Shown here: positions 21,248 through 29,349 of the stretch, one piece after another
Position numbering within the stretch: the stretch's first letter is position 1
Layout of the letters: each line of letters starts with the position of its first letter
Virus record (IMG/VR): IMGVR_UViG_3300041405_000259
Coordinates: 1 to 31,458 of that record
Origin: a virus
Strand: one strand, 5' to 3'
DNA length: 31,458 bases
Notes under the pieces: generated by a model
What the model saw: the letters and a program-made list of their open reading frames with translations, nothing else
What the model was told of the DNA's origin: nothing
The model's database searches: none
Position numbers and translations under genes: made by a program

Positions 21248-23305
21248 TCACCAGATCTCGCCGGCGTCCTCGACCTCCTCGGGCTCCTCGGCATTGAGCA
21301 CGATCCGACGCAGCATCCGGGCGCCGACGAGGCAGACCGCGGCGTCGATCTTGCGCGGGGAGTCCTTCTGCTCCTTGGCCAGGCCGGTACCCCAGCCGCG
21401 GGGGTCCTCGCGCGAGATCGCGTTCTTCAGGTGCTGCACGAGCACGGGGTGTCCATCGATGACGATCGTCGGCTCAAAGTCCTCGATGTCGTTGAGGTTC
21501 TCGAAGTCGGCGATCGCCTGCTCGGAGGCGGCGATGAAGGCCTTCGTCCGGTCGGCCGAGCTCATGTCCCAGTTGATCGCATGGGTGCGCAGGCCGGACT
21601 TGACCGGCCAGTGCTTCGGGTCGAGGCGCGGGGTGCCGTCGGGGTGGTTCTTGAAGTCGCGCATCCACTGGTCGAGGTAGGGCATCCAGTAGGAGGCGTC
21701 GCCCTCGTCGTTCTGGTCGTCCTTGGCGTGACTGGGGTCGCCCCAGAAGGCGACGACGTTGAAGCGCTCGAACATCTCCTTGACCCGGGCGGTGACGGCA
21801 TTCCGAGGGGCCAGCCACTTCTTGCCGGCCTCCCCCTTCGGCTTCTGCCAGACCCCGATCAGGAAGGTGTAGCCGTCGGATAGCCGGCAGCCAACGATCG
21901 CGGTGGAGTCGTCGGACTTCGAGCCGTCGAAGAAGGCGACGATCGGCTCGTCGCTCTTGACTGGCATCCAGCCAGCCTCGAGCATCAGCCGGGCCTCGGA
22001 GACCCCGCGGCGCAGTTCGGCGACCCGCGGGTCGATGGCGGCGTCGACTGCACTCGGGTGGACCCATGAGTCCTCGTTGGCGGCGATCTGGTTGTACCAG
22101 AAGCGCCGGCTCAGGGAGACCTTGCCCTTGAGGATGGAGTTCGTCAGGTTGGGGATGTCCAGCCACCAGGCGCCGCCTCGGACGGCCTCGAGGACGCGCT
22201 GGATGTAGAGCCGGGTCAGGCGCTCCTTGACCTCGTCGTCGAGGGGCTCGATCCCGCGCTCGGCGGCCCCCTTCATCTCGTCGGGGAACAAGGGGCGTAG
22301 GCGGGCATCGGCCGGGGCCTCGATGGTGTCATAGAGGAAGCCGGTCTTGATCTGCTCGCCGGACACCTGCTTCTCGTAGGCCTCACGCTCGTCGCGCGCG
22401 ACTGACTCCTGGCTCGGCTCGTAGGCGTTGGTGATCGACAGGGTGCGCGCGGCGCCGCCCTTGGCCTTGGTGGCGTTTCGCTCGATGGCCTCAGCCATGG
22501 CCACGCCGTCGTTGTTGGCCTTCCAGTGGTGAGTCTCGTTCTTGATCACCAGCGTCGGCCGGTTGCCCTCGAGGCTGGCCGGGCTCGAGGTCACGGCCTC
22601 GATGCGCTTCATGCCAGCGTACGCGTAGACGATCGTCTTGCCGACGTCGATGTTGTGCTCGGCCTTGCACTTCTCGGTGAAGATGCCCTGGAAGAGCATC
22701 ATCGTGTTCTTGGTCTGCTCGAGCGAGACGGCCGCGATCTGGATCCACGCGCGCGGGTGCGGCTTGGCGACCGGGTCACCCTTGACCAGGTCCTTGTCCG
22801 GCATGTTCACCGCGGCCCAGCCGGCGAAGCGGCAGGGCCCGACAAACTCGACCGCGGCGATCACGGCGGCGAGCGGGTCCTTGCCGTGGCCCTTGAGGCG
22901 CTGGAGCACGTACTCGCGGTACATGAAGCGCCCCGAGGGCTCGATCAGAGCGTTGCCGTCACCGTCGTACTCGCCAACGTCGAGGGCGTAGAACCACAGG
23001 ATGAAGCGCTTCTGCTCGTTCGTGAGGTTGAACGGGACCTTGTTGCCGTGCTCGTCGGTCTCGTCAGCGAGCAGGTTCTCCCGGATCCACTTCAGGATCT
23101 GCCAGCCCAGTGTGAGCTTCGGGAGGATGTAGCCCTCGGGGTCGCGCGGTCCGTCCCAGAATGGGTTGCGGTCCCAGGTTGGCCCCATTGAGAAGGGGAC
23201 AACCTCCCAGTCGATCTCGCGCTCGTACGTCGCCCAGTCGGTGAGCGTGTCGGGGAAGCGAGGGTAGACGCCGGGCGGCCGGTGTTCGGTCACCACGTCG
23301 GTCAT
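21248..23305 (-). CDS. Terminase large subunit
   Basis: This 685-residue protein packs DNA into the head. The ATPase part has a Walker A-like RLKGHGKD (136-143, with D where S/T is usual) and a Walker B-like VIKNETHHW near residue 250. The nuclease part starts near residue 457 with AFFDGSKSDDS and continues with GDPSHAKDDQ, giving acidic residues for metal binding. It is longer than many terminases but fits the actinophage group with this K-G-x-G-K-D loop. Its ATG overlaps the stop of the 41-residue membrane protein (ATGA). It acts with the small subunit at 23.4-23.95 kb and the portal. Confidence 0.92.
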   Translation of the reverse strand: MTDVVTEHRPPGVYPRFPDTLTDWATYEREIDWEVVPFSMGPTWDRNPFWDGPRDPEGYILPKLTLGWQILKWIRENLLADETDEHGNKVPFNLTNEQKRFILWFYALDVGEYDGDGNALIEPSGRFMYREYVLQRLKGHGKDPLAAVIAAVEFVGPCRFAGWAAVNMPDKDLVKGDPVAKPHPRAWIQIAAVSLEQTKNTMMLFQGIFTEKCKAEHNIDVGKTIVYAYAGMKRIEAVTSSPASLEGNRPTLVIKNETHHWKANNDGVAMAEAIERNATKAKGGAARTLSITNAYEPSQESVARDEREAYEKQVSGEQIKTGFLYDTIEAPADARLRPLFPDEMKGAAERGIEPLDDEVKERLTRLYIQRVLEAVRGGAWWLDIPNLTNSILKGKVSLSRRFWYNQIAANEDSWVHPSAVDAAIDPRVAELRRGVSEARLMLEAGWMPVKSDEPIVAFFDGSKSDDSTAIVGCRLSDGYTFLIGVWQKPKGEAGKKWLAPRNAVTARVKEMFERFNVVAFWGDPSHAKDDQNDEGDASYWMPYLDQWMRDFKNHPDGTPRLDPKHWPVKSGLRTHAINWDMSSADRTKAFIAASEQAIADFENLNDIEDFEPTIVIDGHPVLVQHLKNAISREDPRGWGTGLAKEQKDSPRKIDAAVCLVGARMLRRIVLNAEEPEEVEDAGEIW

Positions 23306-23427
23306 CGTCGCCTCGCCATCTCCTCGATCGCAGAGATGACCTTGTGGCCGATGATCAGCACCGCGGCGCCGGCTCCGATAACGGCCCCGAGGGTGCAGGC
23401 GAGCAGGACCCCGATCGCGGTGACCAT
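23302..23427 (-). CDS. 41-residue one-helix membrane protein, holin candidate
   Basis: The frame MVTAIGVLLACTLGAVIGAG continues to a total of 41 residues. About residues 3-26 are a single hydrophobic helix rich in G and A; the end (HKVISAIEEMARRR) is basic and should stay in the cytoplasm. Its ATG overlaps the small terminase stop (TGATG), and its stop overlaps the large terminase start (ATGA). These exact joints strongly support a real gene. It lies one gene away from the amidase, and no other membrane protein of holin size occurs in the window, so a holin role is possible. A membrane-tethering role in packaging is another option. Confidence 0.72.
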   Translation of the reverse strand: MVTAIGVLLACTLGAVIGAGAAVLIIGHKVISAIEEMARRR

Positions 23428-23951
23428 CAGGCGCCCCGGAAGGCGTCTTCGCGCCGCTTGACGATGTCGGTCACGGTGGCGTCGCCGCCGGCCGCGGCCT
23501 CCATGGCGGCCTTGCGCTCGAGTTCCATCTTGAGCCGGCGCCGGTCACCCTCGGTGGCCATGAGTGCGGTCAGGCCCTTGAGGATCGAGGACAGCACATT
23601 GCCGGGGACGGCGACGATCTTGGGCTCGAAGACGTACTCGACCTCGCCGCCTTCTTGCTGGGCGGGGCGGATCTCGCCGACGCGGACATCTTGGGGCTTG
23701 AGCCAGCGGTCGAGGACCTCCATGAGCATGTAGGCGGTCATCCAGTCACTGGGCTCGTAGAACATCGCCTGACCCGAGGACTGGAACGACTCCCAGTACG
23801 ACATGGTCAGGGGTTCCCAGTTGGGGTCAGCGACGGGCAGCACGACGTCACGCTTCGCCAGCTCGGCGATGTCGACTGTCGTGGTCTCGATGTCGGGCTT
23901 GTTGCGGCGACGGCGCTCGCTGTCGCGCTTCCCGATCGGTCCGGGAGCCAT
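23427..23951 (-). CDS. Terminase small subunit
   Basis: This 174-residue protein reads GPIGKRDSERRRRNKPD at the start, then PDPNWEPLTMSYWESFQSSGQAMFYEPSDWMTAYMLMEVLDRWL-type text, which is the classic small terminase pattern of actinophages (S-G-Q-x-x-F-Y-E-P-S-D-W). The C-terminal helix (LTALMATEGDRRRLKMELERKA) probably makes the ring or coiled coil. It recognises the packaging start on phage DNA and feeds the large subunit. It starts two bases after the upstream stop. Confidence 0.85.
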   Translation of the reverse strand: MAPGPIGKRDSERRRRNKPDIETTTVDIAELAKRDVVLPVADPNWEPLTMSYWESFQSSGQAMFYEPSDWMTAYMLMEVLDRWLKPQDVRVGEIRPAQQEGGEVEYVFEPKIVAVPGNVLSSILKGLTALMATEGDRRRLKMELERKAAMEAAAGGDATVTDIVKRREDAFRGA

Positions 23952-23953
23952 GA

Positions 23954-24586
23954 TCAGACGCTCTCGGACTCAGGGCACGGGTCGTCCTTGTAGTGCAGGT
24001 TCCCGCAGGTCTTGCACTTCGAACGCCGGCGGCCGGGCTTCCTGGCCGGCTCGGGCGGGGTTGCTGCAGCGGGGGAGTCGGCAGCCACCTCGGGCTCGTC
24101 GAGGTCGAACGGGATGAGCAGGTCGCCAGCGGTGCCGTCGTTGATCGCCTCGGCCACCTCGGCCGGGGTCGGGACGGCGGTGTCGAAAAAGTTGGTCTCA
24201 CCCATGAAAGTCTCACTCATGAGAGCATCCAGCTTCGGAGTCTCACGATCCTCCTCGGTCTCCAACGTGTTGGAGGCCAGGATGCGGTTGTAGCGGTAGG
24301 CCACCTCGAGCTTGCGCTCGGTGAGGTCGCCACGGGGGTCGGATGCAGCCTGCTGCGCCGCGACGTCGATGATGCGGTTGCGGCAGTAGCGCATGGCACC
24401 CTTCATCTTGAACCGGTCGGGGCGCTTGTCCCAGCCCGGCACGAGGTGAATCTCGGTGCCGCGAACGGCCTTGATGGTGCCCGAGTCGTTGACGACCCGG
24501 TAGTAGCCGATCCGCAGGCCCAGGACATCCTGAGCGTATCGGTGCGCGTCCTTGAAGGTGCGAGCGAGGATGAGCGGTGCGGCCAC
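23954..24586 (-). CDS. Unknown protein with C-terminal zinc ribbon
   Basis: This 210-residue protein starts at GTG 24586, preceded by AGGAGG five bases away; the frame upstream is open but lacks such a site. The N-terminal half is a compact mixed domain (ILARTFKDAHRYAQDVLGL, then YRVVNDSGTIKAVRGTEIHLVPGWDKRPDRFKMKGAMRYC). The end is proline-rich and then has a zinc ribbon with C191, C194, H198 and C204 after a basic run (RKPGRRRSKC). It lies just before the small terminase gene and may bind DNA near the packaging site, but I do not recognise the family. Confidence 0.75.
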   Translation of the reverse strand: MAAPLILARTFKDAHRYAQDVLGLRIGYYRVVNDSGTIKAVRGTEIHLVPGWDKRPDRFKMKGAMRYCRNRIIDVAAQQAASDPRGDLTERKLEVAYRYNRILASNTLETEEDRETPKLDALMSETFMGETNFFDTAVPTPAEVAEAINDGTAGDLLIPFDLDEPEVAADSPAAATPPEPARKPGRRRSKCKTCGNLHYKDDPCPESESV

Positions 24587-24600
24587 GGTTGCCTCCTGGG

Positions 24601-24783
24601 CTAGTCGGGGACGCCCTCTTGGTCGTCCTCGGGACCAAGGGTAGCAGAAGGCGGCGGACACTCCCGATGGACGGGCCAGTATGGCCTGTAGGACCAGTGC
24701 CATGCCTTCGCCGGGTGCTCGCGAGTGAACCGCCTGCCGCACCGACTGCAGACGATCTCCTCGGGGAAGACGTCGTCTCGCAT
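24601..24783 (-). CDS. Small zinc-binding protein
   Basis: This 60-residue protein has C12-x-x-C15 and H39-x-x-C42, spaced as in a small zinc finger, between a charged start and an acidic end (ATLGPEDDQEGVPD). Its ATG overlaps the helicase stop (TGATG), supporting the frame. It may bind nucleic acid or a protein partner of the helicase. The promoter candidate for the next gene lies inside its 3' end. Confidence 0.68.
   Translation of the reverse strand: MRDDVFPEEIVCSRCGRRFTREHPAKAWHWSYRPYWPVHRECPPPSATLGPEDDQEGVPD
24638..24646 (-). promoter_or_regulatory. Extended -10 promoter before packaging genes
   Basis: TGCTACCCT lies about 52 bases before the GTG of the 210-residue gene, inside the small zinc gene. 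It is identical to the candidate before the portal gene. It could start a transcript for terminase genes separate from replication genes. Confidence 0.4.
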
Positions 24784-26438
24784 CAGAGCCTCGCGAACGT
24801 CGGGAGGTGGGAGGTCAGCGGGTCGCTGGAATTGAGTAGGCGTTGGCCGCGGGAGTCGGCGATCCAGACGATGCCCTTGTCGGACTCGGTGCGGATCAGG
24901 CGCCCGATGCCCTGCACGGCCCGGACCTTCATCAGGTCGTCGTAGCGCGCGAACGAGGAGGCCCGGATCGCATTCGAGACCGGGTCGACGGCCGGATAGG
25001 GGAGCTTCCAGACCACCACGAGGCGCAGGGCGTCGCCGGGCGCATCGAATCCGGTGGCGAAGGACTCCGAGCCGAAGAGGACCGCGTTGCCGTCCGCCTT
25101 GAACTGGTCGGCCAGCGCCTGCCGGTCGGCCGGCTCCATGCCCCGCTCCTGCCTCAGGAAGGTCAGGCCGAGGTCCCTCATGATCGTCGGGCGCAGGCGC
25201 TCGGAGACCTCCTCGAGGTCCCGGAAGGACGAGAAGAGGATCAGGGCCCCACCCTTCGCTCGCCGGATCAGGTCCTCGACCTCACTGATGCGCTGCAGCA
25301 GGTTGCTCTCGTGCTGGGCGGACTTGTAGTCGCCGCCGTACGCCGAGAAGCCCAGCCACGCCTGGTTGGCGTAGTCGAAGGGGTGCCCGACGTCGATGAA
25401 CGGGGCCCCCTCGACCCCGAGGGTGGCCGCCATGGTCTTGGGGATCGTCGCCGAGACGAGCCCGAAGTCGCGCTGGGTCAGGAGTTCGCCGGCCGAGCGC
25501 GAGATGTTGATCCAGTCCATCTTGAGCGAGCCGTCGTTGACATGGAGCACGAGGTTGTCGTGGGGGTCCTCGAGGTAGGCGAGGATCTTCGTGCAGGCCT
25601 CCTGGGTCTCGCGCTGCTTCGTCAGGCCATCCTTCGGGTGGGGGCGCGGCATGTCGGCGTAGGCGATCTGGCGCAGGTTCGACATCTCCCCGCCCGGCAG
25701 GTCGCGCAGGGCCTGACCCTCGGGGGCGCGCTCCTTGAGCCAGGTTGCCAGGCGTGGACCGGAGGTGCCGGCGAAGTGGAAGCGCTCGAGGGACTTCCAC
25801 CACAGCGAGCGCGAGGCCCAGTCCCGGAGCTTCTGCTCGAGGGTGTGCGCCTCGTCGACGAACAGGGTGCCATCGAGGTCGAAGATCTCCTGCTCGAGCG
25901 GAGCGAGGATCCGGTCGTTGACGATCAGCATGTCGGCGTTGGTGACCACGATGTCGGCCGTCCGGGCCACCATCTTGGCGTGCTGGTAGTCGCACCGGTA
26001 GACCGGGTCCTCGAGCCCGCGGGAACCCTCCTCGGACCATCCGGCGACGGTGCATCCGCCGTCGGAGCCCTCGCAGCCGACGATGTACTCGACGCCCATG
26101 ACCTTGGCGTTGCCGGCGGCGATGTCGCAGTGATAGTGGGCCCGGCCACGGAGCTCGGAGATCCACAGGTCGTCGTACGCCTCGGCCGCGCGCGGAGTGT
26201 CACCGTCGCGGTACTGGTTCATCAGGGTCAGGGTCGGGGTGACCACGATCGACTGGCGCCCGGTCTGGCGGGCCTTGTGGGCCGCCGCGGCGAGGATGGC
26301 CGCGGACTTGCCGGTGCCGGTGCCCGCCTGAGCGATGACACCGCGGCGATCCGCGGTGATCAGGTGCTCGTAGAGGTCGGTCTGGGCGCGACGGGGTCCG
26401 AAGCCGGCGACCTCGAGGTACCGCTGGAGCTCAGTCAC
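24783..26438 (-). CDS. DinG/XPD-like Fe-S helicase
   Basis: This 551-residue protein is a superfamily 2 DNA helicase. I start it at GTG 26438, which overlaps the upstream stop as GTGA. Walker A is AGTGTGKS (38-45). Four cysteines at about 104, 122, 129 and 149 fit the Fe-S cluster of the XPD/DinG group. The DEAH box is VDEAHTL (194-200). Motif V/VI in the last part reads LFGSESFATGFDAPGD, then AVQGIGRLIRTESDKG near residue 509. It should unwind DNA 5' to 3', perhaps in replication or recombination. It is shorter than bacterial DinG (about 700). It lies two genes after the primase-helicase, in the same direction. Confidence 0.88.
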   Translation of the reverse strand: MTELQRYLEVAGFGPRRAQTDLYEHLITADRRGVIAQAGTGTGKSAAILAAAAHKARQTGRQSIVVTPTLTLMNQYRDGDTPRAAEAYDDLWISELRGRAHYHCDIAAGNAKVMGVEYIVGCEGSDGGCTVAGWSEEGSRGLEDPVYRCDYQHAKMVARTADIVVTNADMLIVNDRILAPLEQEIFDLDGTLFVDEAHTLEQKLRDWASRSLWWKSLERFHFAGTSGPRLATWLKERAPEGQALRDLPGGEMSNLRQIAYADMPRPHPKDGLTKQRETQEACTKILAYLEDPHDNLVLHVNDGSLKMDWINISRSAGELLTQRDFGLVSATIPKTMAATLGVEGAPFIDVGHPFDYANQAWLGFSAYGGDYKSAQHESNLLQRISEVEDLIRRAKGGALILFSSFRDLEEVSERLRPTIMRDLGLTFLRQERGMEPADRQALADQFKADGNAVLFGSESFATGFDAPGDALRLVVVWKLPYPAVDPVSNAIRASSFARYDDLMKVRAVQGIGRLIRTESDKGIVWIADSRGQRLLNSSDPLTSHLPTFARL

Positions 26439-26731
26439 AGGCTCGCCTCGAGGCGGAAGCGGACCTCGTCGTCCGTCAGGCAAGGATCATGCTCGACAAC
26501 CATGCCGTAGATGGTCATCGTGTTCGCGTCGAAGGTCAGGTCGAAGAACTCTCGATCCCCCTCGCCGCGCAGGCGAGACCGGAACGCGGAGACCAGGCGC
26601 GCGAAGGTAGTCTCGGACACGACGACATGGACATTGCTGCCCGAGGGGTCGAGGGCGAACATGTCGTAGAGCTTCCCGCGACCCTCATAGACGCGTCGGC
26701 AGATGTCGCGGTAGACCTCGATGTTGCTCAT
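26435..26731 (-). CDS. Unknown 98-residue protein
   Basis: This protein starts at ATG 26731 (MSNIEVYRDICRRV), chosen because GGAGG lies five bases upstream; an in-frame start six codons earlier overlaps that site. It is mixed alpha/beta with SNVHVVVSETTFARLVSAFRSRLRG and MTIYGMVVEHDPC. It has no metal or catalytic motif. It lies first in a unit behind a good promoter, with the DinG-like helicase directly coupled after it, so it may assist the helicase. I do not recognise the family. Confidence 0.72.
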   Translation of the reverse strand: MSNIEVYRDICRRVYEGRGKLYDMFALDPSGSNVHVVVSETTFARLVSAFRSRLRGEGDREFFDLTFDANTMTIYGMVVEHDPCLTDDEVRFRLEASL

Positions 26732-26765
26732 GGTGACCTCCTGGATCACTCGGTTGTCGCAGGCG

Positions 26766-26795
26766 AGCCTAGCGGTTCATCGCCCGCCGAGTCAA
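26766..26795 (-). promoter_or_regulatory. Sigma70-type promoter of the helicase unit
   Basis: TTGACT (26795-26790) and TAGGCT (26771-26766) are 18 bases apart. The start of transcription would be about 27 bases before the ATG at 26731, leaving room for GGAGG. It directly follows the hairpin after the primase gene. Confidence 0.6.
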
Positions 26796-26809
26796 ACCTC
26801 TAGTGGTTA

Positions 26810-26841
26810 ACACAATCCTTGCTGAATCGAAAGGATTGTGT
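26810..26841 (-). terminator. AT-rich hairpin after primase gene
   Basis: A perfect 11-bp stem ACACAATCCTT / AAGGATTGTGT with a 10-base loop lies 5 bases after the primase stop. Unlike the other hairpins it is AT-rich and followed on the minus strand by TAACC, so it could instead be an operator for the helicase promoter. Confidence 0.5.
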
Positions 26842-26846
26842 ATACG

Positions 26847-29258
26847 TCAGCCCTCGGGGACGTCGGCGAAGATGTCGACCCCGACCTGCGAGCCCACGGG
26901 GCCGGCCTGGAAGAAGTCCGCCTCGTTCGCGCTCGCGTCGTCATCGTCGACGACGGTGACCTTGTAGCCGCGGACGTTGCGCTGGACCCCGAGGAACAGG
27001 CCCCGCATCATCTTCGGGTCGCCGTATGCCGCGGTAAGCACCTCGGCAAACTGGGGCGGGCAGTTGGTACCGCCGTGGCGCACACCGGTGGCGACCCGGT
27101 AGGCCTGCCAGAGCTCCTTGGGCTTCATGACCTCGGTCTCGCTCGGGACCGTGTGGTTCTTGACCCACGCGTAGTAGGCGTTCGAGGCCTCGCGGAACTC
27201 CTCGACGGCCTCCACGGCCGAGTCGGAGGTGAGGTCGAAGGCGGCTGCGCGGCTCGCGCCCTGGTGCAGCGGGAGCGTGCGCAGGACCCTGACGGCCTTG
27301 GCGGCGATGCCCGGGATCTCCTCCCACAGGGCCTCCTCGGAGAAGCCCTCGATGCGGTGTTCGGAGGCCTTGCGCTTGAAGTGCATCGGGATCCAGCGCT
27401 CGGCATAGCCCTCGGAGCCGTCGTTGGTCGCCGGGATCCGGTTGGCGCTGAACAGGTTGGTCGCCCAGAGTACGGCCCGGAAGGCGTCTCGGTTCTTGCG
27501 CTCGAACTGCATCGCGTCGGCACCGGTGGCCTGCTTGATGGCCGCGGTCGAGACCTGGTAGTCGAAGTCGATGTCGCCGACGATGTTGGCGATCTTGCCG
27601 ATCATGGCCGAGGTGGCGAAGCGCTCGTTGAAGTCCTTCAGCGGGACCGCCGAGGTGTTGTTCACGCCGACCAGTCGCTCGATGACGTGGGCGAAGGTCG
27701 ACTTGCCGTTGGAGCCCTTGCCGTAGAGCATGACGGCGATCTGCAGCGGGTTACCCGAGAGCATCATGTAGCCGAGGATCTTCCACGCCAGCGTGACCTG
27801 ATCGGGCTCGAGCATCGTCTCCAGCCAGTTGTCGAAGCGCGGGCAGGTGGCGTCCGGCTTCCAGGCGTAGGGGAACTGCGTGGTCTCGAGCATCTTCGGG
27901 TCGTGCGGCTGCACCTCGTCGGTGTGGCGCCACTCCAGGGTGCCGTTGGTGAAGTTCATGACTCCCGGGCTCGGCGGCCGGGTCAGGTCGAGGAGCGGGG
28001 CCTTCGCGCGAACGGCGAGCTTGACGTTGGTCAGGATGCTCGAGGTGAAGCGGTTGCCGATCATGTGGTAGAGCCGCTTGAGCACGATGTCGTCGTCGAT
28101 GACGTAGACCCCGCGGTCATAGGTCCACAGGAAGCCGGTGGGGTCGGCCGCGATCGGCCCGATGCGGTCGATGATGCGTCGCGCCGTCTCGACCATGAAG
28201 GCGCCCGAGGGGTCCCCGTCGGGGTCGTCCTTCTTGACCTTGAAGACTAGCGGGATGGCCCATCCCGTCGGCTTGTCGGAGATGTCGAGGGGTTCCCACT
28301 TCTCGTCGGCCGCCCCCTCCTCGGGGGCGTCAGGGTTTCCCCGGTATGCCACCCCGGCGAAGAGGTCGACGGGGTTGCGCTGCTGCTCGCCCCATGCCCA
28401 TGTCGGGCCGGCACTCTCGAGGGCGTTGGCCCAGTCGTGCTGGGCGTACTTCGCCGGGACCCGGCTCGCCCAGACCTTGTGGGCCTCCTCGACGGTGACC
28501 GAGGTGTGGGGCCAGCGCGCGACCTCGATGATCTTGCAGGCGAGGGTGAAGAAGCCGGCCCCGCGCTCCCAGCCGCGCTGCTCGCCGAGGATCTCGATGG
28601 ACTCACCCTCCGGCAGGTTGCGCAGTTCCTCAACCTTGGCGAACAGGGAGTTGAGCTCGCCCTTGGCGAAGTTGTCCCACTCGGCGTCGATCGAGGCGGC
28701 CTTGGGCATGACGACCCCGGAGTTGACCCGCTCGGCCCGCGCCACCTTCTCGTCCTCGCGGGCCCGGAACCGCTCGGCGATCCAGTCGGGGGTCTGCGCG
28801 ATCGGGGAGTCGTCGATGACGTCGTAGGTGCCGGCGAAGTGCTTGCCGTGCTTGTCGTACTCGGCGAACATGTCCGCGGCCACGACATAGCCACCGATGC
28901 CGCGGATGTCGACACCCTCGGCGATGACCTTGCCCTGGTCGTTGCGCACATCGACGTCGGGGAAGCGGAAGTAGTAGTGGATCCCGCCCGAGGGGGTCCT
29001 CACGGTGTAGGTCGGCGGGAGCCCGTTCTCGGCGAGCAGGGCCTGCCACTCAGGGGTCGGCTGCAGGGTCTCCACGTCGACGTCGACATCGAGCACCCAG
29101 ACCCCCGAGGTCCGGTCGGTGCGTACGCCGAGGTTGTACTCCTGAGCGACCCACTCTCGCACATCGGCGACGAGGGCCCGGGGGTCGCCCTTCCAGTCGC
29201 GGGTGGGGATCTTGCCATGGCGGCTGAGCTGGATGTACGAGAAGGCGGGGTTGATCAC
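26847..29258 (-). CDS. Primase-polymerase fused to D5-type SF3 helicase
   Basis: This 803-residue replication protein starts at GTG 29258 after GGAGG. Residues 1-130 are a primase-polymerase domain: GKIPTRDWKG, VWVLDVDVD with D57 and D59 as metal ligands, SGGIHYYF (90-97) and DIRGIGGYVVA. A linker with AKGELNSLFAKVEELRNLPEG follows. The C-terminal half is a D5/P4-type helicase: NFTNGTLEWR, Walker A YGKGSNGKST (about 512-521), NIVGDIDF as Walker B and ATNLFSANRIPATND as sensor. Such proteins lay primers and unwind DNA at phage origins. The AT-rich repeat region directly upstream could be its origin. Confidence 0.9.
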   Translation of the reverse strand: MINPAFSYIQLSRHGKIPTRDWKGDPRALVADVREWVAQEYNLGVRTDRTSGVWVLDVDVDVETLQPTPEWQALLAENGLPPTYTVRTPSGGIHYYFRFPDVDVRNDQGKVIAEGVDIRGIGGYVVAADMFAEYDKHGKHFAGTYDVIDDSPIAQTPDWIAERFRAREDEKVARAERVNSGVVMPKAASIDAEWDNFAKGELNSLFAKVEELRNLPEGESIEILGEQRGWERGAGFFTLACKIIEVARWPHTSVTVEEAHKVWASRVPAKYAQHDWANALESAGPTWAWGEQQRNPVDLFAGVAYRGNPDAPEEGAADEKWEPLDISDKPTGWAIPLVFKVKKDDPDGDPSGAFMVETARRIIDRIGPIAADPTGFLWTYDRGVYVIDDDIVLKRLYHMIGNRFTSSILTNVKLAVRAKAPLLDLTRPPSPGVMNFTNGTLEWRHTDEVQPHDPKMLETTQFPYAWKPDATCPRFDNWLETMLEPDQVTLAWKILGYMMLSGNPLQIAVMLYGKGSNGKSTFAHVIERLVGVNNTSAVPLKDFNERFATSAMIGKIANIVGDIDFDYQVSTAAIKQATGADAMQFERKNRDAFRAVLWATNLFSANRIPATNDGSEGYAERWIPMHFKRKASEHRIEGFSEEALWEEIPGIAAKAVRVLRTLPLHQGASRAAAFDLTSDSAVEAVEEFREASNAYYAWVKNHTVPSETEVMKPKELWQAYRVATGVRHGGTNCPPQFAEVLTAAYGDPKMMRGLFLGVQRNVRGYKVTVVDDDDASANEADFFQAGPVGSQVGVDIFADVPEG

Positions 29259-29318
29259 TGGGCGTCCTCCTGAGGGCCAGATCGCGGCCCGGACAGCCCT
29301 TGCCGGCCGGGGCTGACC

Positions 29319-29349
29319 ATCGTAGCAGCAGGCGGCGCTGGGGAGTCAA
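29319..29349 (-). promoter_or_regulatory. Promoter of the primase-helicase gene
   Basis: TTGACT (29349-29344) and TACGAT (29324-29319) are 19 bases apart, with TGC before the -10. The leader would be about 55 bases, carrying GGAGG before GTG 29258. The same build is seen at the tRNA cluster promoter. Confidence 0.6.

Noticed and set aside
21205-21294. Earlier start for the amidase
   Set aside because: The extra 30 residues are Pro/Arg/Ser-rich and overlap the terminase end; AGGAGG lies just before ATG 21204.
26439-26483. Earlier ATG start (26483) for the DinG-like helicase
   Set aside because: It would overlap the upstream gene by 49 bases and adds a Pro/Arg-rich shadow-like peptide; GTG 26438 makes the exact GTGA joint used elsewhere here.
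24843-26510. Long 555-codon rightward frame opposite the DinG-like helicase
   Set aside because: The minus strand shows complete helicase motifs and Fe-S cysteines; the plus frame is an antisense shadow typical of high-GC DNA.
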